Of a stretch of DNA of 64,000 bases, positions 55,099 to 63,167 are shown one piece after another (position 1 is the first letter of the stretch; every line of letters begins with the position of its first letter). Made by a program: the position numbers and the translations under genes. The stretch spans positions 124,001 through 188,000 of the forward strand of contig NZ_CABPRV010000004.1 in assembly GCF_902459735.1 (NCBI RefSeq). The letters run 5' to 3'. Source of the stretch: Pandoraea capi (GTDB taxonomy: Bacteria > Pseudomonadota > Gammaproteobacteria > Burkholderiales > Burkholderiaceae). Below the pieces are notes generated by a model. That model did no database searches and had not been told where the DNA came from. It saw only the letters and a program-made list of their open reading frames with translations.

Positions 55099-55779
55099 AT
55101 GAATTACCCAAATAACCACTTGGATAATAGGGCGGGTGCGCCGCTCAGCGCCGCCAGCGCCGGGCACGAACGGGTGCTGCATTGGTTGAAGACGCAGGGA
55201 CCGGCATCCACGGCCGAAGTCGCTTCGGGTCTGGGGATCACGGCCGAGGCTGCGCGTCAGCAGGTGCAGAAGCTGGTGGCAGAGGGTTTGCTGGCCGGAG
55301 AGACGATGCCCACGCGCGGCGCGGGACGTCCGCGTCAGGCATGGGCGCTCACCGAGGCCGGCCACAATCGCTTCCCCGATGCGCACTCCACGCTCACGAT
55401 TCAGTTGATCGGTTCGATTCGTCAGTTGTTCGGCGAAGACGGGCTCGACCGTCTGATTACGCAACGCGCGGCGGAGACGCGCGCGCAGTACAAGCGCGCG
55501 ATCGATCCCCTGCCCGGCTTGCCCGAGCGCATCGCGAAACTCGCGGAGATTCGCTCGGCGGAAGGTTATATGGCGCGCGTGGAGCGCGACGGCGACGACT
55601 GGCTGCTCATCGAAGACCATTGCCCGATCTGTGCGGCGGCGAAGACGTGTCAGGGCTTCTGCCGCACGGAGCTGGAATTGTTTCAGGAACTGGTCGGCGA
55701 GCGCGGCACCGTCTCACGCGAGACGCACATCCTCGCGGGCGGCCAACGCTGCACGTATCGCGTGAAGACGCCGGACTGA
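55099..55779 (+). CDS. HTH regulator with C-terminal Cys cluster (SufR/ArsR-like)
   Basis: 226 residues. A winged HTH (about 35-75, STAEVASGLGITAEAARQQVQKL) is followed by a helical dimer region and a Cys cluster C175-x2-C178-x5-C184-x3-C188, plus C218. Proteins of this type sense iron-sulfur clusters or metals. It starts at 55099 (MNYPNN) and is divergent from the MFS-LysR operon. Autoregulation through the two palindromes at 55060-55127 is inferred. Confidence 0.85.
   Translation: MNYPNNHLDNRAGAPLSAASAGHERVLHWLKTQGPASTAEVASGLGITAEAARQQVQKLVAEGLLAGETMPTRGAGRPRQAWALTEAGHNRFPDAHSTLTIQLIGSIRQLFGEDGLDRLITQRAAETRAQYKRAIDPLPGLPERIAKLAEIRSAEGYMARVERDGDDWLLIEDHCPICAAAKTCQGFCRTELELFQELVGERGTVSRETHILAGGQRCTYRVKTPD
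55104..55127. promoter_or_regulatory. Second palindrome in the HTH regulator start region
   Basis: TTACCCAA (55104-55111) and TTGGATAA (55120-55127) match as inverted repeats at 7 of 8 positions with an 8-nt spacer. TTGGATA also occurs in the first palindrome, so these may be two copies of one operator. It lies within codons 2-10. Confidence 0.55.
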
Positions 55780-55888
55780 AGAGGACGGAAGGCCGGCTAA
55801 AGCGAGGGTCTGAGATTGGTGTGATGCCTCAGTGTGGCGCCTGAATGCGTCACTTGATACCTCATTGATGCGTCACTCCGTGCCTCAT

Positions 55889-56206
55889 TTAGCGCGGCTG
55901 AAACGCGATCAGACTCATCCCGGCAAGGGCGACCGCCACGCCGGCGATGTCCCACGACGTCGGACGCATCCCGTCGACCAGCCACAACCACACGATGGCG
56001 ACACTGATATACACGCCGCCGTAGGCGGCATAAATGCGTCCGGCGGCCGACGGATGCAGCGTCAGCAGCCATGCGAAGAGCGCCAGTGCGATACCGCCGG
56101 GCACCAGCAGCCACGCGCTGCGATCCTGCTTCAGCCACAACCAGGGCAAGTAGCAACCGACGATTTCCGCCACTGCAGTGACGACATAAAGCAGAAAGGT
56201 TTTCAT
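55889..56206 (-). CDS. YnfA family small membrane protein (UPF0060)
   Basis: 105 residues, four membrane helices, conserved [14 protein letters not shown] and [12 protein letters not shown] of the YnfA family, an SMR-like putative efflux protein. Monocistronic. Confidence 0.94.
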   Translation of the reverse strand: MKTFLLYVVTAVAEIVGCYLPWLWLKQDRSAWLLVPGGIALALFAWLLTLHPSAAGRIYAAYGGVYISVAIVWLWLVDGMRPTSWDIAGVAVALAGMSLIAFQPR

Positions 56207-56308
56207 GTTGCGATTATGCCCGGAGCGCTCATCGAGCGACCTGCCCCTCGCGACGTGGGCTGGCGAATCGTTCGATAGCCTACAATGCCGCGTTCACCGG
56301 AGAAGCCC

Positions 56309-56524
56309 ATGGAATCGTTGGAAGCCCGCGTCGTCGAACTCGAAGTGAAGACGGCGTTTCAGGACGATCTGCTCGAAACACTCAACGAGATCGTCACCCG
56401 TCAGGAGCAGCAAATCGATCTGCTGCAAAAGCAGTTCAAGGCGCTGTATCAGCAGATGCAGTCACAGGGTCAGGGGGGTGGCAACGACGGCAATCCGCGT
56501 CACGAAATCCCGCCGCATTATTGA
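56309..56524 (+). CDS. slyX: SlyX family protein
   Basis: 71 residues, a coiled-coil of heptads (ESLEARVVELEVKTAFQDDLLETLNEIVTRQEQQIDLLQKQ) followed by a flexible Gln/Gly tail ending PPHY, typical SlyX. Start at 56309 because GGAG lies 6 nt upstream; the ATG at 56285 has none. Role unknown in the family. Confidence 0.93.
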   Translation: MESLEARVVELEVKTAFQDDLLETLNEIVTRQEQQIDLLQKQFKALYQQMQSQGQGGGNDGNPRHEIPPHY

Positions 56525-56740
56525 CCGGTCGCCTGCCTTCACCACGCATTGCCACGCTCATGCGGGTCGGTTTTCCGGAGTGGGTGGCGCGTTTTGTGGT
56601 TCACGTGCAACGCCAATTGTGAAGTCTTGTCCCGGATGTCCGGTGCACGGATCAACGCGGCGTTCAGAACGATTCCACATCCGACGAGTCACAAAACCAT
56701 CGACGATTCAACGCGCGCCCGCTTGTCCGGCGCCCACGAC

Positions 56741-57421
56741 ATGACTTCGCAACGCTCCCGCAATACCGCTCGCACGCTTTGCATCAACGGTTCGACGTCT
56801 GCCGACGGCGCATCGGACACCCTGGATGTGTCAGGCCAGTCAGGCGTGTCGCGCCGCACGACCCTGCGTCTGACGCTCGGCGGCCTGCTCGGCATGACGC
56901 TCACGCCGTTCATGCGCGTGGCCGAAGCCGGCTACAACATCTGGACCGGCGAGTACACGATGACGCGCAAGGACATCGAGACGGCCGTCGACAAGCGCTT
57001 TCCCACCACGCTCAACTACGGCCAGTTGCTCTCCGTCGAGCTCACGCATCCGCAGATCGGCTTCAATCCGCAAGCGAACCGCATCAACACGCAGGTCGAC
57101 GCTCAGGTGCAGAACGTGTTGCTGCAAGGCCAGCCGCTCAAGGGCGTGCTGGCGATTTCCAGTGCACTGAAGTATGACCCGGTCAGGCGCGCCGTGCTGC
57201 TCGACAACCCGAGCGTCGAGCGCGTGGACGTGAACGGCATGCCGCCTGCCTACGGCCAGCAACTCACGGCCATTGGCGGCAACGTCGCGCAACAGGTGCT
57301 CAACCAGTACCCGATCTACACGTTCAAGCCGGAACAACTGAAGTACGGCGGACGCGACGTCGAACCGGGCGCCATCACCGTGCTGCCCGACGGCATCAAG
57401 GTCGAAGTGAAGACGAAGTGA
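56741..57421 (+). CDS. DUF1439 family exported protein
   Basis: 226 residues. A twin-arginine-like leader (SRRTTLRLTLGGLLG) is preceded by 40 residues of low-confidence N-terminus. The mature protein carries the DUF1439 pattern (IWTGEYTMTRKDIETAVDKRFP, LSVELTHPQIGFNPQANRI). Probably periplasmic and lipid-binding-like. There is no Shine-Dalgarno at ATG 56741, so an internal start is possible. Confidence 0.85.
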   Translation: MTSQRSRNTARTLCINGSTSADGASDTLDVSGQSGVSRRTTLRLTLGGLLGMTLTPFMRVAEAGYNIWTGEYTMTRKDIETAVDKRFPTTLNYGQLLSVELTHPQIGFNPQANRINTQVDAQVQNVLLQGQPLKGVLAISSALKYDPVRRAVLLDNPSVERVDVNGMPPAYGQQLTAIGGNVAQQVLNQYPIYTFKPEQLKYGGRDVEPGAITVLPDGIKVEVKTK

Positions 57422-57477
57422 TCGTCGACGCCTGGCGGCCTGTCGACTTGTCGGACAGCCAACGCATCGCACAGCAA

Positions 57478-57503
57478 AAAGGGCAGCCCGAGGGCTGCCC
57501 TTT
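57478..57503. terminator. Bidirectional terminator between DUF1439 gene and ohr
   Basis: AAAGGGCAGCC / GGCTGCCCTTT stem with loop CGAG, A-run on one side and TTT on the other, between converging genes. Confidence 0.88.
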
Positions 57504-57527
57504 GCACATCCGCAGACGTCGACCGTC

Positions 57528-57953
57528 TTAGACGATCGTCAGCGTCACGTCGATGTTGCCACGCGTGGCGTTCGAGTACGGGCACACGATGTGCGCCTTT
57601 TGCACGAGCGCTTCGACCACGGCGCGGTCCACGCCCGGCACGCTGATCTTCAGTTCGGCCTGAATGCCGAAGCCGGTCGGGATCTGGCCGATGCCCACGG
57701 CGCCGTCGATCTTCGTCTCGGCAGGCAGCGCGACCTTTTCCTTGCCGGCGACGAACTTCAGCGCGCCGAGGAAGCAAGCCGAGTAGCCGGCCGCGAACAG
57801 TTGTTCCGGGTTCGTGCCGCCAACGCCGGGGCCACCCATTTCCTTGGGCACGACCAGCTTGACGTCGAGCACGCCGTCGGACGAGACGGCACGGCCATCA
57901 CGGCCTCCGGTGGCGGTGGCATGGGCGGTGTACAACACTTTTTCGATCGACAT
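57528..57953 (-). CDS. ohr: Organic hydroperoxide resistance protein Ohr
   Basis: 141 residues, Ohr/OsmC superfamily with C60 (SACFLGAL) and C124 ([10 protein letters not shown]), the redox pair that reduces organic hydroperoxides using lipoylated proteins. Start at 57953 ([10 protein letters not shown]). No MarR-type OhrR gene is adjacent. A TetR gene upstream on the same strand has a matching operator in this promoter region. Confidence 0.96.
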   Translation of the reverse strand: MSIEKVLYTAHATATGGRDGRAVSSDGVLDVKLVVPKEMGGPGVGGTNPEQLFAAGYSACFLGALKFVAGKEKVALPAETKIDGAVGIGQIPTGFGIQAELKISVPGVDRAVVEALVQKAHIVCPYSNATRGNIDVTLTIV

Positions 57954-58160
57954 GACGAACTCCTGGTAAGTAGAAAATTTCACTTCCAAACTTCGACCAT
58001 CCTGACCTGACACGCCGTCGTGGCGTTGCCTTGAAGCCAAGCGGTCATCTTAATGCACCTGCGGGACCCCTTTCGTGAACATGGGCGCAACCTCACACCC
58101 CCGCTCGTCCCGTTTTGTCCCGCTTCTATGTTGCTTAGATCCTGCCTCTTACACTTCACC

Positions 58161-58182
58161 ATCTATCTACTTATAGATAGAT
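58161..58182. promoter_or_regulatory. TetR operator copy between ohr and the TetR gene
   Basis: ATCTATCTA-CTTA-TAGATAGAT, a perfect 9-bp inverted repeat. Its 58164-58182 segment matches the TetR promoter site at 58839-58857 at 17 of 19 positions. It lies about 210 bp upstream of the ohr ATG. Confidence 0.8.
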
Positions 58183-58242
58183 GAATGACCCCAAATAAAC
58201 GGGAGAACTCTCCCGTTGTGATTCTGGCCTGCGTGCCGCCAC

Positions 58243-58827
58243 TCAGGCGACCCCGCACACCGATGCGACCACATCCTCCAGCCGCGACGGCGCACGAAAC
58301 AACCGCGACGCCATCACACTCCCCTGAAACCCGGCGAACAGCGCACGGGCGGTGGCTTCGGGTGATGATGTCAGCTTCAACGTGCCGTCGGCCTCACCCT
58401 GCATCAGCACACGTGCGAGCCAGGCTTCGTGAAACGCGAAGAATCGTTGCACCGCTTCGCGCACCGTCTCCGGCAACGTTTCGATGTCCGCCGCCAGCAT
58501 GCCGCACAGGCAAATCCGGTGGCCGTCTTCGACAATGCGCCCGAACCCCTGCGAGTACAACGCGAGCTTTTCCGGTGCAGGCAGCGACTCGTCGATCTGT
58601 GCCAGCCCTTCACTGATGAAAGCGTCGTACGCCTTGATCGCTTCGAGCACCAGATCTTCCTTGGCCGGGAAATAGTAATGAATGCTCGATGTCTTCACCC
58701 CGACCCGCTCCGCCAGATCCCGATAGCTGAAGCCGTTGTAGCCTCGCGTCATCAGGAACATCTGCGCTTGATCCAGCAGTTGTTCTCTGACGGTCGATGC
58801 AGCAGGCGATGTCGTTGTGCGGTGCAT
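58243..58827 (-). CDS. TetR family transcriptional regulator
   Basis: 194 residues with a TetR HTH (GFSYRDLAERVGVKTSSIHYYFPAKEDL, about 31-58) and a helical ligand-binding domain containing Cys pair CLCGML. Start at 58827. A perfect 7-bp dyad directly upstream (58839-58854) and a second copy at 58164 suggest autoregulation and control of ohr. Oxidant sensing through the Cys is speculative. Confidence 0.93.
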   Translation of the reverse strand: MHRTTTSPAASTVREQLLDQAQMFLMTRGYNGFSYRDLAERVGVKTSSIHYYFPAKEDLVLEAIKAYDAFISEGLAQIDESLPAPEKLALYSQGFGRIVEDGHRICLCGMLAADIETLPETVREAVQRFFAFHEAWLARVLMQGEADGTLKLTSSPEATARALFAGFQGSVMASRLFRAPSRLEDVVASVCGVA

Positions 58828-58838
58828 GTGACGAACTT

Positions 58839-58857
58839 TATCTACTGGTAGATAGAT
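58839..58857. promoter_or_regulatory. TetR operator in its own promoter
   Basis: TATCTAC-TG-GTAGATA (58839-58854), a perfect dyad 12 bp upstream of the TetR ATG, extended to a 19-nt match with the site before ohr. Confidence 0.8.
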
Positions 58858-58943
58858 AGTCAAGCCATTTTTTCGAAAGTGCCGATGGATTCTTTCGATG
58901 AGATCGATAGCGAGTCATTAGCCCGTCGCACCGGAAAGCAAAA

Positions 58944-58965
58944 ACAGCGGCCCGGAGGCCGCTGT
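58944..58965 (-). terminator. Intrinsic terminator of the TonB receptor gene
   Basis: ACAGCGGCC / GGCCGCTGT with loop CGGA, preceded by four A on the plus strand, which gives a short U-run on the minus transcript. About 55 bp past the stop. Confidence 0.78.
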
Positions 58966-59019
58966 CGAAGGTGCTGCAAGTGATGACGACCGACGTCAGT
59001 CGGACATCCGCCGGATCGA

Positions 59020-61227
59020 TCAGAAGTCGATCTTGGCGTTCAGGCTGAACATGCGCGGGTCGGCCGGCTTGATGTAGTTGTCGTACTGGTACTCCCAGTA
59101 CTGACGGTTCGTGAGGTTGCTCACGGCAGCGCGCAGCGTCACGTCCTTGCCGGCGACGCGCGTGCGATACGTCGCGCCGAGGTTGATGAGCGTGTAGCCC
59201 GACACCGTGAGCGAGTTCTGCGGGTTGAGCGACGTGCGGCCGTTGTAGCGGATGTCACCGCCGACCGACAGGCCCGGCACGTACGGAATCTTGTATTCGA
59301 CGTTGCCCGAGAGCACGAAGCGCGGTGCACCGCCGACACGGTTGCCGTCGAAGCCGCCCGACGTGCGTGCGTACCAGGCGTCGAGCGCCATGGCGCTGGC
59401 GCCGACCGTCCATTGCGAGCCGAGCTTCACGGAACCGGCTAGCTCGATCCCCTGATAGATCGACTGACCGTCTGCCACGCGCGCATTCGCGCTGTTCGTG
59501 TAGACCGCGCCACGCTCGATACGGAAGAGCGCCGCCGTCGTGCTCCAGGTGGCCTGCTCCGTCTTCACGCCGACTTCGTACTGACGGCTCTTGAACGGGT
59601 TGAGCACCGCGCCGGCATTGGCGTAGGTCGAGCCGACGACTTCACCGGCTTCGAGCGCTTCCACATAGCTCGCGTAAGCGGTGGTGTTCGCCGTGAGCTT
59701 GTACATCGCGGCGAGCGTGGGCGTGAACACACCGTTCGTCGAGTACGTCGACAGGCCCTGCGCGTTGGTCTGGTCGTAGTTCGTGAAGCGGCCGCCCGCG
59801 AGCACCGAGAAACGATCCGTGATCTGGACCGTGTCGGACGCGAAGACCGACTTCTGCTCGATGGCGCTCGAGCGTTGCGCCTGAAGCGGCGTGCCGTCAC
59901 CGTAGAACTGGTACGACGCGCCCTGATACAGATTGCCCGAGTATGTCGAGAACGCAACGGACGGATTCGCCGTCACGGGGCTGTAGAGATACGCATAGTC
60001 GTTCGTCTGATATTGCGAGGCGTAGCCGAACGTCAGTTGATGCGTGAGCGGGCCGGTGCGCACCTTGCCTTCGGCCGTCACTTGCCAGGCGTGGAACGTG
60101 TTGATTTCATCGCCCAGATCGTTCAGGCCACGGTAATCGCCCGCGCCGTTGAGCAGATACAGCGTGGCTTCGTTACGGTCGCGCGTGGACTTGTTGTAGG
60201 CGAAGTTGGCCGACACCTTCCAGTCCGGATTCACCTGATATTGCAGTCCCGTCGTGTAGAACTGCGTAATCGTGTTCAGGTGCGTGGCCTGCGTCTGGAG
60301 GTTCGCGTTGGAAACGTTGATCGGGCCCGGCAACTGGTTGCCCGTGAAGTAGGCAGTAGAGAGCGACGGCGATGTCCCCGTCGCACGGCGGTCCTGATAC
60401 ATCGCGCCGAAGTTCCACGTGAGGTCGGACGTGATGCGCGCATCCAGGGCCACCGACACCGTATCGCGATTCAAATTGCCGTCGGTGTATGTGCGGCCTT
60501 CCTCGTGGGTGTAGTTCAGGCGGGCGCCGAACATGTCGTTCGGACCGGCACGGCCGCCGAGGTCAACGTGCTCACGCCAGATGCCCTTCGACTGAAAGCC
60601 GACATCGACGCTCGCGATGCGCTCGTCCGTCGGCTTCTTCGTCACGTAGTTCACCACGCCGCCCGGCGCCACGAAGCCGTACATGAAGCCGGACAGGCCC
60701 TTGAGCAACTCCACGCGGTCGAACTGTTCGTACGGCATCGTCACGCCGTAGGTCATTACAGGCATGCCGTCGAGCTTGAAGCCCGATTGCCAGTCGATGG
60801 GCATGCCGCGCACGTAGATGTAGCCGGCCCACGCGTCGAAGGCGTTACTGCCGTCGGTCACGGAGGCGTCGGTGACGAACACGTCGCCGAGCTTGGCCGG
60901 CATGCGCTTTTCCAGTTGCTCCTGGCTCACCACCGTCGTCGAGAAAGGCGTATCGAGCTGGCTGCGCGAACCGAGCGCGCCAGCCGCCACCGACTGCTTG
61001 AGGTTCTGCGGCGTCTCGCGCAGCGCCGATTCCGTCACCGTGGTGGCCTTGAGCGCAGCCGGCGCAGTACCGTCGGCAGCCGGAGCCGCAGCGGCCGTGT
61101 CAGGCGTGGCCTGTGCGAACGCCGACGTGGAACACGCGGCGGCGAAGGTCAGAAAGGCGGCGAGGGCCAGCGGGCGGATGGCCGCGCGCGAGGCGCGGCC
61201 GGCGTGATAAACCTGAGCGGACGACAT
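59020..61227 (-). CDS. TonB-dependent siderophore receptor
   Basis: 735 residues. A signal peptide (cleavage near SAFA-QA, about residue 39) is followed by a plug domain (TTVVSQEQLEKRMPAKLGDVF, YIYVRGMPI, GLSGFMYGFVAPGGVVNYVTKKP) and a 22-strand barrel ending in KIDF. Imports ferric siderophore with TonB energy. The start at 61227 (MSSAQ) lies 40 nt past a Fur-like box. The ATG at 61287 falls inside that box and is rejected. No FecI/FecR or biosynthesis genes nearby. Confidence 0.95.
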   Translation of the reverse strand: MSSAQVYHAGRASRAAIRPLALAAFLTFAAACSTSAFAQATPDTAAAAPAADGTAPAALKATTVTESALRETPQNLKQSVAAGALGSRSQLDTPFSTTVVSQEQLEKRMPAKLGDVFVTDASVTDGSNAFDAWAGYIYVRGMPIDWQSGFKLDGMPVMTYGVTMPYEQFDRVELLKGLSGFMYGFVAPGGVVNYVTKKPTDERIASVDVGFQSKGIWREHVDLGGRAGPNDMFGARLNYTHEEGRTYTDGNLNRDTVSVALDARITSDLTWNFGAMYQDRRATGTSPSLSTAYFTGNQLPGPINVSNANLQTQATHLNTITQFYTTGLQYQVNPDWKVSANFAYNKSTRDRNEATLYLLNGAGDYRGLNDLGDEINTFHAWQVTAEGKVRTGPLTHQLTFGYASQYQTNDYAYLYSPVTANPSVAFSTYSGNLYQGASYQFYGDGTPLQAQRSSAIEQKSVFASDTVQITDRFSVLAGGRFTNYDQTNAQGLSTYSTNGVFTPTLAAMYKLTANTTAYASYVEALEAGEVVGSTYANAGAVLNPFKSRQYEVGVKTEQATWSTTAALFRIERGAVYTNSANARVADGQSIYQGIELAGSVKLGSQWTVGASAMALDAWYARTSGGFDGNRVGGAPRFVLSGNVEYKIPYVPGLSVGGDIRYNGRTSLNPQNSLTVSGYTLINLGATYRTRVAGKDVTLRAAVSNLTNRQYWEYQYDNYIKPADPRMFSLNAKIDF

Positions 61228-61263
61228 GCTTGAATTCCCGAGTATCCAGAAAGCTTTTTTATT

Positions 61264-61288
61264 AATGAGAATCGTTAACGTTCTCATT
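61264..61288. promoter_or_regulatory. Fur-box-like palindrome
   Basis: AATGAGAA (61264-61271) and TTCTCATT (61281-61288), perfect 8-bp arms around TCGTTAACG. It resembles the classical Fur box (AATGATAAT-type arms) upstream of an iron-uptake receptor and suggests iron-repressed expression. Confidence 0.85.
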
Positions 61289-61458
61289 CGCAGCGCAGGA
61301 TAGTATCAGGTCACCGCACATCGTCAACAAATGTTGTTATTCCGTGGTAACGACAACACAGAAAAACAACATTTCCTTTCCTTACCGGTCAAGGGACACG
61401 CCGGACGCCACCACGCAGCGCTCACCTCGCAAGGCGCTGCCAGACGCTGTCGCAGCGG

Positions 61459-61890
61459 TCAGTCGTGGCGACCCGGCGAGACTGCCTCGCGCCGCACCTG
61501 CTCGACGTGAGGCGCGAGGAACGCCTCTCGCTCGAGCGTCCCATTCAGTACGTTCACCGCACCGTCCGCCAGCACGAACCGCATGTCGTCGACGCCCAGA
61601 TAGCCGAACAACGTGCGCAACCACGGTTCGATGAAGTTCAGCTAGGCCATCGCGGCGCCCGCACCGTAGTGCCCACCCGCGGCGATGACGAAGGTCGCCC
61701 GCTTTCCACCGAGGCGGCCGCGCGGCCCTGTATCCGTCGGCAGCACCGTCTCGCCCTGCCGCACAATGTGGTCCACCCACAGCTTGAAACTCGCCGACGG
61801 CCCCCAGTTGTGCATCGGCACCCCGATCACGTAATCGTCCGCCTGATGCAACTCTGCGGTGAACACATCGGACAGCAAGAGTGTTGCCAT
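61459..61890 (-). pseudogene. Truncated FMN-dependent azoreductase (azoR-like), internal amber
   Basis: The open frame from 61890 encodes ALHQADDYVIGVPMHNWG-like AzoR sequence (the FMN-site pattern of NADH:quinone/azo reductases). It is missing the N-terminal strand and nucleotide loop, and at 61642 it meets an in-frame TAG, after which the same frame continues with LNFIEPWLRTLFGYLGVDDM, which is recognisably the next azoreductase segment. Both a 5' truncation and a nonsense codon make it a pseudogene. Confidence 0.8.
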
Positions 61891-61898
61891 CTCGTTTC

Positions 61899-62110
61899 TC
61901 CTGAATGCCATCTCCAAGCACGTGAAAACGCTGGAGAAGGCGGGTTTGATCCGACGCGAGGTTCGCGGTCGCGAGCACACGTGCGAACTCGACGCGACCC
62001 GCATGGCGGAAGCGTCGGCCTGGCTCGATTACTACGCCGACTTCTGGCAAACGCGTATGGATGCGCTCGAAACGCATCTGGTGAACAAGCGCAAGCGAGA
62101 GGCCCCATGA
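61899..62110 (+). pseudogene. Decapitated ArsR family regulator
   Basis: Only the second half of an ArsR/SmtB-type HTH remains (AISKHVKTLEKAGLIRREVRGRE, then LDATRMAEASAWLDYYADFWQTRMDALETHL). The first helices are absent and replaced by sequence antisense to the azoreductase remnant. The last codons overlap the SRPBCC ATG (ATGA). The gene fragment is probably nonfunctional, although a short protein could still be translated. Confidence 0.78.
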
Positions 62111-62589
62111 CCTTGCAGACCGTGCGCGTGAGCAAAGTGCTACCGGCCTCGCGCGATGAAGTGTTCGATGCATGGCTCGATCCCGACGGAATGTGCGCAT
62201 GGATGCTTCCGGGTACCGTCAAGCATTGCGACGTGATGCTCGAACCGCGCGTGGGCGGACGCTTTCACATCTTCATGAAATCGGCGGGCGCCGATTATGT
62301 TCACACCGGCGAGTATCTGGTGATGGACCGCCCGTCGAAACTCGCCTTCACGTGGCTATCCTCTCGTATGGATCAGCAGCGCACGCTCGTGACGATCGAG
62401 CTTTTCGAGCGCGGCGAGCAGCAATGCGAACTCGTCTTGACGCACGAGCGCGTGCCGGCCGACCATTCCGCGCGCGGTCTGGGCGTTGGCTGGAACCAGA
62501 TGCTGGAGAAACTGCGCGAGCATTTCAAGAGACCGCACAACGACGCGAGCGCGCGTGAAGACATCGCCACCGGCAACGCGCGCAAATAG
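62107..62589 (+). CDS. SRPBCC/AHSA1 domain protein
   Basis: 160 residues, a START-like AHSA1 fold (VRVSKVLPASRDEVFDAWLDPDGMCAWM, FIMKSAGADYVHTGEYLVMDRPSKLAFTW, VGWNQMLEKLREHF). ArsR-AHSA1 pairs are common; here the ArsR partner is truncated. Translation may depend on coupling to the fragment upstream. Confidence 0.93.
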   Translation: MTLQTVRVSKVLPASRDEVFDAWLDPDGMCAWMLPGTVKHCDVMLEPRVGGRFHIFMKSAGADYVHTGEYLVMDRPSKLAFTWLSSRMDQQRTLVTIELFERGEQQCELVLTHERVPADHSARGLGVGWNQMLEKLREHFKRPHNDASAREDIATGNARK

Positions 62590-62672
62590 GCTAATATCGC
62601 GGCACTGTCGCCTACCGAGCGGCTAATTGAACGGAACGCCGGCCCCCATCCGGGGCACGCGCGCAGTGTGGT

Positions 62673-63167
62673 ATGGAACTCGACGCCATTGATTTGAAGA
62701 TTCTGCGGGAGCTGCAAGCCGACGCCCGCCTCACCAACGTTGAACTCGCCTCGCGGGTCAGCCTGTCGCCCTCGCCGTGTCTGGCGCGCGTCAAGGCGCT
62801 CGAAGCGGCGGGTTACATTCGTCAGCGCGTGACGCTGCTCGATCCGTCGCGCCTCGGGTTGCACATCAACGTATTCATCCACGTCACGCTGGAAAACCAG
62901 AATCGCGACGGCCTCGACGCCTTCGAAACCGCCGTGACCGCCCTGCCGAACGTCATGGAGTGTTACCTGATGTCCGGCGACGCCGACTATCTGCTGCGGG
63001 TCATGGTCAGCGACATGGCCGCGTACGAAACGCTCATCACTGATCGCATCTCGCGGATTCCGGGCATCCGCAATATCCGTTCGAGCTTCGCGCTCAAGCA
63101 GGTCATGTACACCACGGCCGTACCCGTGCCCGATCCGCACGACGCCTCCGCGGCAGGCGATGCCTGA
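62673..63167 (+). CDS. Lrp/AsnC family transcriptional regulator
   Basis: 164 residues with HTH (RLTNVELASRVSLSPSPCLARVKALE, about 19-44) and RAM domain (MSGDADYLLRVMVSDMAAYE). Overlaps the following transporter gene by 8 bp, so it probably controls and is coupled to it. Confidence 0.95.
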   Translation: MELDAIDLKILRELQADARLTNVELASRVSLSPSPCLARVKALEAAGYIRQRVTLLDPSRLGLHINVFIHVTLENQNRDGLDAFETAVTALPNVMECYLMSGDADYLLRVMVSDMAAYETLITDRISRIPGIRNIRSSFALKQVMYTTAVPVPDPHDASAAGDA

